Translations under genes and position numbers: made by a program
DNA from: Polynucleobacter sp. es-EL-1
GTDB lineage: Bacteria; Pseudomonadota; Gammaproteobacteria; Burkholderiales; Burkholderiaceae
Length of the DNA stretch: 64,000 nucleotides
NCBI RefSeq assembly: GCF_018687975.1
Contig: NZ_CP061310.1
Location: forward strand, 372,001-436,000
Direction of reading: 5' to 3'
Shown: positions 1 through 7,026 of the stretch, piece by piece
Numbering within the stretch: position 1 is the stretch's first letter
How the letters are laid out: every line of letters begins with the position of its first letter
Notes under the pieces: generated by a model
Seen by the model: only the letters and a program-made list of their open reading frames with translations
Database searches by the model: none
Told to the model about the DNA's origin: nothing

Positions 1-1
1 T

Positions 2-979
2 TTAGATATGCCGTACACCCGCTTTCCAAGAGTGAATGCCGCAGAAGCAAACGTGAGGGCAGCGGAAGCGGGACGAGTGGCATTTGAAATCGAAATGATT
101 TCAAAAGTTCAACAACGTTTTTACGAGTTGATGCGTCGTGAGGCTGAACTCAAAGCGGCCCAAGAAGATCTTGATTTAACGAAGCAGATTCGTGATCGCA
201 TGCAGGTGCGTTATGACGTCGGAGAAACGGCTCGCTTTGAACTCATTCGCGCTCAAACGGAATTTCTCAATGCTCAAATTAATACCGAATCAAGCAAGCT
301 TCGTGTTGAGCAAGCTAAGAGTCAATTAAGACAAGCGGTAGGGCATAAATTACCCGCAGAATATGAAGTAGTCTCTCAGATTCCAAAACTAGAGACTCTA
401 CCGCCTTTACCCGTACTGCTTAGTGAGCTACAGGCACAAAGTCCTGAATTACAAAAAGCGAAGGCAGAAGTAGAGGCAACAGAGTCACGACTCAGTTTTG
501 AGCAAAACTCCCGTTTGCCTAAACTCTCATTTAAGGCGCAGCAATATAACGACCCTAACTTTACAGATCGCCTCTATGGTTTAGTGGTGAGTATTCCAAT
601 TTGGGATTTTAAGGGCGGTCAAATTGCTGAGGCAGAAGCCAATGCATCTAGAGCGAAAAATCAACTCAATGCCCAAAGTCAAAGTTTGGAACAGCAATTA
701 GAGACTGCTTACAAGTTGTATCAAATGAGTAGTTATCAGGTAAAAATTTTGGATCAAGAAGTGGTGCAGTTAGCGGGCAGTGCGCGTCGTATCGCAGAAG
801 TGTCTTATCGCTATGGTGAGCGAGGCATGCTCGAGTATTTAGATGCGCAAAGAACATTTCGCTTGGCTCGTAATGATTTGATTAAAGCCCGTTTTGACTT
901 GGCTTCAGTTGTCACGGAGATTCAGCGTTTAAGAGCGACCCCAGAATGGATCGCACAAATAGAGAGTGGAAAGCAATGA
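2..979 (+). CDS. czcC: Outer-membrane efflux factor of a heavy-metal RND pump (CzcC/TolC family), 5' partial
   Basis: This is the outer-membrane channel subunit of a tripartite metal/proton efflux system. The frame is open from base 2, so the gene starts upstream; about 323 residues are present, against roughly 420 for CzcC-like proteins. The visible part is typical of the OEP fold: long Ala/Glu/Gln/Leu-rich helices with heptad character, two similar halves (the second begins near residue 130), and a conserved patch around 'SIPIWDF'. The stop codon overlaps the czcB start as ATGA, which shows an operon order czcC-czcB-czcA. The metal handled cannot be read from this subunit. The family call is strong; calling it czcC rather than another OEP symbol rests on the neighbours. 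Confidence 0.88.
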   Translation, partial: LDMPYTRFPRVNAAEANVRAAEAGRVAFEIEMISKVQQRFYELMRREAELKAAQEDLDLTKQIRDRMQVRYDVGETARFELIRAQTEFLNAQINTESSKLRVEQAKSQLRQAVGHKLPAEYEVVSQIPKLETLPPLPVLLSELQAQSPELQKAKAEVEATESRLSFEQNSRLPKLSFKAQQYNDPNFTDRLYGLVVSIPIWDFKGGQIAEAEANASRAKNQLNAQSQSLEQQLETAYKLYQMSSYQVKILDQEVVQLAGSARRIAEVSYRYGERGMLEYLDAQRTFRLARNDLIKARFDLASVVTEIQRLRATPEWIAQIESGKQ

Positions 980-2322
980 AGGATGAGTTGAAGGTCTTCG
1001 TCGAGAAGTGTCAGGGTTGGTACTCCCAATATTTAGTATTAGCAAAGGTCTATGCTAAACAGGGAGTAGATCTGGTCATCAAAGCGCAAGATGATTTATA
1101 CAACTTCACGCATCAGTGGTTTACTGCCCACTTGCCCAAAGTTGCAACAGAGTATGACAAGAGTCCGAAATGGGCGCAAAAAGGATTGTTCTATCTTCCT
1201 TGGTTTTGTTTATTCCTCATTATTCTGAATTACTTCAACGTCTTTGATAGAAGTCCAGTGATTAAGTCTGTGCAGGATCCTAATATCGTGATTGTGAATG
1301 ATGACTTGCGAGGCATGGTTAAGGATGGAGAGGTTGATATCGGTTCATTTGTGGAGGAATTGCGTGCCTCTGGCCGCGTGGATTTTAATGAGCAGTTTCT
1401 CTCACGTATTGGCGCCAATGTAACGGGGCGCGTCTCAGAAATTTTGGCAATTCCTGGTCAAATGGTGAAGCAGGGCGATATTCTGGCAAAGATTACTTCT
1501 ACAGAGCTGACCCAGTCTCAGTTGGCCTATCTCAAGGCTAAGAGTGCCAGTCAATTGGCAGATCAAGCCGCCAATCGCGCCAGAATTCTTTATAAAGAAG
1601 ATGTGATCGCGTTGGCAGAGCTTCAGAAGCGCGAGGCTGAGGCAAGCAGTGCTAAAGCAGAGTATCGGGCAGCTAATGATCAGCTTCGAGTTCAGGGTAT
1701 GGATCAACCTAGTATTGATCGCCTAGCTAAATCTGGCGTCATTGAGTCTATTAATAATGTGATTGCGACGATTCCCGGCGAAATTGTGGAGAGAAAGATT
1801 AATAAAGGTCAGGTGGTGCAGCCGGCTGATGCGCTGTTTACAGTGGCTGACTTAAATACCTTATGGGCTGTGTCTGAGATTCCGGAGAGTAACTCCTACT
1901 TGATTCATAAAGGCCAGAAGGTAAACCTAATTATTCCTGCTTTACGTAATGCGCAGATCGAAGGTGTAGTTGCTCATGTTGATTCGATTGTGAACCCTCA
2001 AACGCGTACGGTAGTGGTGCGCATGGAAGTCCCCAATAAAGATGGATTGATTAAGCCTGGAATGTTGGCCACGATGATGATCGAGAGTCAGCCAACAGAA
2101 AAATTACTGGTGCCCTCAAGCGCTGTTATTCGCGAAGACAATCATGACTATGTTTTTGTTAAAGAAGATGATGAAACCTATCGCATGATGGCAGTTAAGC
2201 TTGGCCCAGAAGGAAAAGGATATCGTCCAGTCATATCCGGTTTAAAGGAGGGTCAAAACATCGCAGTCGATGGCGCCTTCCATTTGAATGCGGAACGTAA
2301 GAGACAGTTGAGCGGTGGTTAA
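976..2322 (+). CDS. czcB: RND efflux periplasmic adaptor (membrane fusion protein, CzcB-like)
   Basis: This adaptor links the inner-membrane RND pump to the outer-membrane channel. The start chosen is the ATG at 976, inside the ATGA overlap with czcC and preceded by a purine-rich GGAAAG; a start at 946 is also open but lies inside czcC. That gives 448 residues. Residues 1-69 form an unusual cytoplasmic N-terminal extension, followed by one transmembrane anchor at about 70-89. Then come a lipoyl-like half ('RVSEILAIPGQMVKQGD'), a helical hairpin (about 185-235), the second lipoyl half and beta-barrel domains ('VQPADALFTVADLNTLWAV'). The extension is longer than in typical CzcB proteins and has no obvious domain. 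No His-rich metal-binding N-terminus is seen. Confidence 0.9.
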   Translation: MKDELKVFVEKCQGWYSQYLVLAKVYAKQGVDLVIKAQDDLYNFTHQWFTAHLPKVATEYDKSPKWAQKGLFYLPWFCLFLIILNYFNVFDRSPVIKSVQDPNIVIVNDDLRGMVKDGEVDIGSFVEELRASGRVDFNEQFLSRIGANVTGRVSEILAIPGQMVKQGDILAKITSTELTQSQLAYLKAKSASQLADQAANRARILYKEDVIALAELQKREAEASSAKAEYRAANDQLRVQGMDQPSIDRLAKSGVIESINNVIATIPGEIVERKINKGQVVQPADALFTVADLNTLWAVSEIPESNSYLIHKGQKVNLIIPALRNAQIEGVVAHVDSIVNPQTRTVVVRMEVPNKDGLIKPGMLATMMIESQPTEKLLVPSSAVIREDNHDYVFVKEDDETYRMMAVKLGPEGKGYRPVISGLKEGQNIAVDGAFHLNAERKRQLSGG

Positions 2323-2327
2323 GCTGC

Positions 2328-5300
2328 ATGATTGAGAAAATAGTCCGTCTCTCCCTACAGCAGCGACTCTTAGTCGTCATCATTGCGCTGGTATTAATGG
2401 TGGCCGGTTTGCTGGCTACCAAGCGTTTATCAGTTGATGCATTTCCTGACGTCACCAATGTGCAAGTGCAGATTGCATCTGAGGCGCCTGGCCGATCTCC
2501 AGAAGAAGTGGAGCGCTTTGTCACTGTTCCCATTGAGTTGGCGATGACCGGTTTGCCTGGTCTTACTGAGATGCGCTCTCTGAATCGCAACGGTATCTCT
2601 GTCATTACCTTGGTATTTACCGATAAAACCGATCTCTACTTTGCAAGACAATTGGTGACGGAGCGCTTGATTGAGGTTGCTTCTAGAATGCCGATCGGTA
2701 TTACCCCTGTTTTAGCGCCGCCTTCCACTGGTTTAGGTGAAATCTATCAATACACTTTAGATCATCCTTCCGATGGCAATAGGCAGCTCACCGTTGATGA
2801 GCTTGAAGAGCGCCGCACTATTCAAGACTGGATTGTGCGCCCGATGTTGCGCTCAGTTCCAGGGGTGGCTGAAATTAATACTCAGGGCGGATACGCTCGC
2901 GAGTATCAGGTATTGGTAAATCCCGAGCGCTTACGTCACTACCAAGTGAGTCTGCGCGAAGTTTATGAGGCCCTAGCTAGAAATAATGCGAACTCGGGTG
3001 GTGGACAGCTACCAACCTATGCCGAGCGTTATTTGATTCGTGGCATTGGCTTAATTACTAAGCCAGAGGACATTGACAAAATTATTCTCAAAGAGGTTAA
3101 AGGTATTCCGGTATATGTGAAGAACGTTGCTGAAGTGACTATTGGCAGCGAAATTCGTCAGGGTGCTGCCATTAAAAATGGTTACACCGAGAGCGTGGCA
3201 GGCATCATGCAGATGATCCGCGGTGGCAATGCCCGAGAAGTCGTTAATCGCATTAAATTAAAAGTAGCAGAGATTAATGAAGGTAAGTTATTGCCTGATG
3301 GTTTGCAGATCGTGCCTTTCTATGATCGTACTGATTTAGTGAATGCTGCCATGTTTAATGTGGCTAAGGTTTTGATCGAAGGTGTGATCCTGGTGATCAT
3401 TTTGCTCTTCTTATTCCTGGGTGATGTTCGATCTTCTTTGATTGTGGTGGCGACATTGATCTTGACGCCCTTATTAACGTTCCTGGTGATGAACCGTTAT
3501 GGAATATCGGCAAACTTAATGTCATTGGGCGGTCTTGCGATTGCGATCGGCATTATGGTCGATGGATCGGTGGTGGTTGTTGAGAATACCTTTGCCAAGC
3601 TGGGTGAGCGACTGAAAGCTGGTGAATCAAAGAACCGGATCATTTTGGAAGCCGCTTCTGAGGTAGGCACCCCTGTTCTTTTTGGTGTGGGCATTATTAT
3701 TTTGGTGTTTATGCCACTGCTCTCTTTAGAGGGAATGGAGGGCAAAATGTTTGCCCCAATGGCAATCACCATTGCTATTGCATTAGCTATTTCTCTCATC
3801 CTCTCATTTACCTTATCGCCTGCATTGTGTTCTTACATCCTTAAGGGTGGTAGCGAGGACGATACCAAACTTGTAGCCCGTATGCGTGCACCCTATGATC
3901 GTTGGCTACATTGGAGCTTGGCCAATCCAAAACTCGTCGTCAAAAGATCATTGATGGCTTTGGCTGCCAGTTTGGTTGGCTTTGTTCTCTTGGGTAAGGC
4001 GTTTATTCCGGTGATGCAAGAGGGTGCGATTACCCCAGTGATTGTGCGTGCCCCCAATATATCTTTGGATGAGTCGATCAAATTAGAGTTTGAGGCAATC
4101 AAAAGAATCATGACCATCCCTGATGTCAAGATGGCGGTATCGCGACTAGGTCGAGGAGAGTCACCAGCAGATCCAGGTCAACCTAATGAATCGGATCCAA
4201 TAGTCACCCTAAAGCCTTTGGGTGAACGTAAGCTAAGTCAAGAAGAGATTGCACAGCAAATTCGCGATAAATTAAAAACCTTGCCTGGTATTGAATTGGC
4301 AATTTCACAGCCGATTGCAGCTCGCGTTGATGAAATGGTTTCAGGAGTTAGATCCCAGGTAGCCATTAAGATTTTTGGTGACGACTTATCGACCTTGCAA
4401 AAGCTTGGCGCAGAAATCAGTCAAATACTAACCAAGATGAAGGGAAGTAATGACTTGCGAATTGAGCAAGTGTCAGGACAAAATTATCTCAACATCAAAA
4501 TTGATCGAGATGCGATTGCGCGTTACGGGATCAATGTATCGGATGTCAATGAGGTCATTGAAACGGCCATTGGTGGTAAGCAGGCTAGCATTGTCTATGA
4601 AGGCGAGAGACGTTTTCCGCTGATGTTGCGCTACCCAGGCCCTTATCGTGACAAAGTCGATGCCATTGAAAATATTATCTTGCATTCACCAGATGGCGCC
4701 CAAGTACTGATGCGTGACTTAGCGGAAATTTCTTTAGTAGATGGTCCAGCACAAATATCTCGCGAGGCAGGTAAGCGTCGTTTAGTGGTCGGTGTAAACG
4801 TTGACGGACGAGATTTGGGGGGATTTGTTAAAGAAGCTCAAGATCTCATTGCCAAGCAGGTTGAGTTGCCGGAAGGGTATACCTTAGAGTGGGGTGGCCA
4901 GTTTGAAAACATGGAACGTGCGATGGCCCGTTTGATGATCATTATCCCTTTGACCATTTTGGCGATTTTCTTCTTACTCTTTATGTTGTTTAAATCGATA
5001 CGATTGGCAGCACTCATCATTCTGGTGCTCCCTTTTGCATCGATAGGTGGTGTAGTCGGATTGTTCTTAACCGGAGAGTACTTATCAGTGCCTGCAGCAG
5101 TAGGGTTTATTAATCTATGGGGTATTGCTGTTTTGAATGGAGTGGTCTTGATTTCCTTTATCAAGCAGCTGCGTGAAAATGGCTACAGCATGGAGGATGC
5201 CCTATTACATGGTTGTGGCCATCGTTTTAGACCGGTCATGATGACTGCGTCTGTGGCGATGTTGGCTCTTGTGCCGATGTTATTTTCAGGGGGGCCAGGA

Positions 5301-5423
5301 TCGGAAGTCACTCGGCCACTCGCTGCGGTAGTAATTGCTGGCCTAATTACCTCAACCGCATTAACCTTACTAGTACTCCCCGTCTTATATAGATGGTTTG
5401 AAGATAAAGAGGTGGAAGCATGA
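2328..5423 (+). CDS. czcA: Heavy-metal efflux RND transporter, CzcA/CusA family inner-membrane pump
   Basis: This is the proton-driven inner-membrane pump of the operon, 1031 residues, the usual length for the family. It starts six bases after czcB. The N-terminus has the TM1 pattern 'RLSLQQRLLVVIIALVLMV' and the periplasmic 'DAFPDVTNVQVQI' signature of HME-RND proteins. TM4 carries 'AIAIGIMVDGSVVVVEN', with Asp412 in the place of the proton-relay Asp of CusA (Asp405). Two sets of membrane helices flank two large periplasmic loops, as in all RND pumps. The HME subfamily is clear. Substrate (Zn/Co/Cd/Ni or Cu/Ag) is not determined by what I can see. The stop overlaps the next start as ATGA, coupling the pump to a PII-like protein. 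Confidence 0.93.
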   Translation: MIEKIVRLSLQQRLLVVIIALVLMVAGLLATKRLSVDAFPDVTNVQVQIASEAPGRSPEEVERFVTVPIELAMTGLPGLTEMRSLNRNGISVITLVFTDKTDLYFARQLVTERLIEVASRMPIGITPVLAPPSTGLGEIYQYTLDHPSDGNRQLTVDELEERRTIQDWIVRPMLRSVPGVAEINTQGGYAREYQVLVNPERLRHYQVSLREVYEALARNNANSGGGQLPTYAERYLIRGIGLITKPEDIDKIILKEVKGIPVYVKNVAEVTIGSEIRQGAAIKNGYTESVAGIMQMIRGGNAREVVNRIKLKVAEINEGKLLPDGLQIVPFYDRTDLVNAAMFNVAKVLIEGVILVIILLFLFLGDVRSSLIVVATLILTPLLTFLVMNRYGISANLMSLGGLAIAIGIMVDGSVVVVENTFAKLGERLKAGESKNRIILEAASEVGTPVLFGVGIIILVFMPLLSLEGMEGKMFAPMAITIAIALAISLILSFTLSPALCSYILKGGSEDDTKLVARMRAPYDRWLHWSLANPKLVVKRSLMALAASLVGFVLLGKAFIPVMQEGAITPVIVRAPNISLDESIKLEFEAIKRIMTIPDVKMAVSRLGRGESPADPGQPNESDPIVTLKPLGERKLSQEEIAQQIRDKLKTLPGIELAISQPIAARVDEMVSGVRSQVAIKIFGDDLSTLQKLGAEISQILTKMKGSNDLRIEQVSGQNYLNIKIDRDAIARYGINVSDVNEVIETAIGGKQASIVYEGERRFPLMLRYPGPYRDKVDAIENIILHSPDGAQVLMRDLAEISLVDGPAQISREAGKRRLVVGVNVDGRDLGGFVKEAQDLIAKQVELPEGYTLEWGGQFENMERAMARLMIIIPLTILAIFFLLFMLFKSIRLAALIILVLPFASIGGVVGLFLTGEYLSVPAAVGFINLWGIAVLNGVVLISFIKQLRENGYSMEDALLHGCGHRFRPVMMTASVAMLALVPMLFSGGPGSEVTRPLAAVVIAGLITSTALTLLVLPVLYRWFEDKEVEA

Positions 5424-5743
5424 TGGAAGTAAAGGCGGTTATTCGCCCCAATAAATTAGCGGCACTCAGAACAGCCCTCATAGAAACTCCGGGCTTTCCA
5501 GGCATGACAGTCACCAAGGTCGAGGGTTGTAGCGCCCCTAATCGAACGGGCAAGTCAAATATCAAGGAAGAGTTGACTGACTACTCAGCTAAAGTAAAAA
5601 TTGAAATTGTCTGTAATGATGAAGTTGCTGAGTTATTTATGGATCGAATTGTCACAGTGTGTCAGACGGGTCAAATTGGTGATGGGGTAGTCTGGTGTAC
5701 GCAGGTTCCTAAAGCATTCTTTATCGCCAAAACCACCCCTTAA
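5420..5743 (+). CDS. PII-superfamily protein coupled to the metal efflux operon (PII-NG type)
   Basis: A 107-residue GlnB-fold protein. It begins like GlnB ('EVKAVIRPNKLAALRTAL', 'GMTVTKVEG'), keeps 'KVKIEIVCND' at about 58-67 and the nucleotide-binding B-loop 'TGQIGDG' at 83-89. The T-loop region (about 36-57) differs from GlnB/GlnK: the Gly-rich stretch and the uridylylated Tyr51 are absent, replaced by a Cys/Asn/Lys-rich segment. It overlaps czcA by ATGA and has a good GAGGTGG ribosome site. Literature describes a 'PII new group' encoded next to heavy-metal efflux pumps; this fits it. Role is inferred: an ADP/ATP- or metal-responsive regulator of the pump, not a nitrogen regulator. Two in-frame ATGs (5420, 5423) are possible starts. 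Confidence 0.85.
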   Translation: MMEVKAVIRPNKLAALRTALIETPGFPGMTVTKVEGCSAPNRTGKSNIKEELTDYSAKVKIEIVCNDEVAELFMDRIVTVCQTGQIGDGVVWCTQVPKAFFIAKTTP

Positions 5744-5772
5744 CTTTCTTTTTGAGATCGCTGGAGACAAGC

Positions 5773-6171
5773 TTGAAAAATATTATTGATCGCATTGACC
5801 ATATTGTTTTAACCGTGACCGATATTGAGCTCACAACCCAGTGGTATGAAAAAGCCTTAGGTTTTGAGCGAGAGTTTTTTACAGGGCCAGAGGGTCAGCC
5901 TCGTTATTCATTGCGATTTGGTCAACTCAAGATCAATCTTCAAGATAAAAATACCCAAACGCCTACCAAGGCAAGAGTGCCGACTATTGGTTCTGGGGAC
6001 TTTTGCTTAATATCGGCGATTCCCTTAGATGACTTCATTGCCCATCTTTCAAAACAGGGTGTGCCGATTGATGTGGGCCCTGTACCGAGACGGGGTGCGC
6101 TAGGACCGATTCGTTCCGTGTATTTGCGTGACCCAGACCAGAATTTAGTAGAAGTAGCTGAATACGTCTAA
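5773..6171 (+). CDS. VOC-family protein (glyoxalase/bleomycin-resistance fold)
   Basis: A 132-residue single VOC domain with two beta-alpha-beta-beta-beta repeats. The start chosen is TTG at 5773, six bases after a GGAGA ribosome site; a TTG at 5752 would add seven residues but lacks such a site. His10 ('IDHIVLTVTD') and Glu128 ('NLVEVAEYV') sit where metal ligands of the family lie. The sequence 'SVYLRDPDQNLVEV' is the usual VOC C-terminal hallmark. It resembles YwkD/CatE-like stand-alone VOC proteins of unknown substrate. It lies 29 bases after the PII-like gene on the same strand and may be the last gene of the efflux operon. Substrate unknown; fold confident. Confidence 0.82.
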   Translation: MKNIIDRIDHIVLTVTDIELTTQWYEKALGFEREFFTGPEGQPRYSLRFGQLKINLQDKNTQTPTKARVPTIGSGDFCLISAIPLDDFIAHLSKQGVPIDVGPVPRRGALGPIRSVYLRDPDQNLVEVAEYV

Positions 6172-6182
6172 GTAGAATTAAG

Positions 6183-6899
6183 TTAACAGCCCAATTGCTG
6201 CGCAAGGTCTAGAAAATCTTTTGCGTGGTAGTTGGTGAAACTTTCTAGATGGAGGTCATCTCGAATATGATCTTTGCCGAATTCCAAAGGCCTTTCAATA
6301 AAAGCAGTTTGTAGCCCACAAGCATGGGCGCTGGCGAGATCATCTTTGTGCGAGGCAACTAGCATTACCTCTTCAGGCGGAATATCGAAGGTCTGCGCTA
6401 CCCCTAGATAAGTCTCTGGGTCGGGCTTGTAGTGTCGAAACACTTCCGCAGAAAGAATGAGGTCCCAAGGTAGACCAGCATTCTTGGCCATATTGGCCAG
6501 TAAACCTAGATTTCCATTGGACAGAGTTACTAAGGTGAATTGTGATTTCAGCTTCTTTAGCCCTTCAACGACTTCTGGCCAAGGAGTTAGGCGATGCCAA
6601 ATCAAATTGAGGTGACGGATTTCAGGCTCGGCTAGGGTGGTGATCTCAAATTGCTTGAGCACATCATTCAGAATCATGCGATGCAAATCATCAATTTTCG
6701 TCCAAGGCAGCTCTCCAGAGCGAACTCTCGCCATGGCGGGTCGATAACCCTTTCTCCAGGCAGTCGCAAAAGCCTCTGGGTCAGCAGGTAGGTTTAATCG
6801 CCTGATTTCATGAGCGATTGATCCATGCCAATCAACGACTGTTCCAAACACATCAAATGCGAGAACTTTTGGTTTTGTATTCATGTGTAGATTATTCAT
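6183..6899 (-). CDS. Haloacid dehalogenase, type II (HAD superfamily)
   Basis: A 238-residue HAD hydrolase of the L-2-haloacid dehalogenase subgroup. Motif I is 'LAFDVFGTVVDWHGS' with the nucleophile Asp16; type II enzymes have this 'FDxxGT' followed by 'D/V' rather than the phosphatase DxD. Motif II gives Ser127-Asn128 ('TLSNGN'), motif III Lys158 ('YKPDPETY'), and motif IV 'VASHKDDLASA' near 183-191. The order and spacing match the family. The natural substrate could be a short 2-haloacid, or another 2-substituted carboxylate. No strong ribosome site marks either ATG (6899 or 6884, giving five fewer residues). It is convergent with the VOC gene and divergent from the FAD dehydrogenase. Confidence 0.87.
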   Translation of the reverse strand: MNNLHMNTKPKVLAFDVFGTVVDWHGSIAHEIRRLNLPADPEAFATAWRKGYRPAMARVRSGELPWTKIDDLHRMILNDVLKQFEITTLAEPEIRHLNLIWHRLTPWPEVVEGLKKLKSQFTLVTLSNGNLGLLANMAKNAGLPWDLILSAEVFRHYKPDPETYLGVAQTFDIPPEEVMLVASHKDDLASAHACGLQTAFIERPLEFGKDHIRDDLHLESFTNYHAKDFLDLAQQLGC

Positions 6900-7026
6900 T
6901 AGCTTGAAAAATCTTGCCAGACATTATTCGGTTTCCCCCCTTAAGTCATACAAGTCATATATTGCTAAGAATTGCTAGAATGCTGAGAGACCCAAAAAGG
7001 GCGCTAGATCGAATAAGGACACAATC

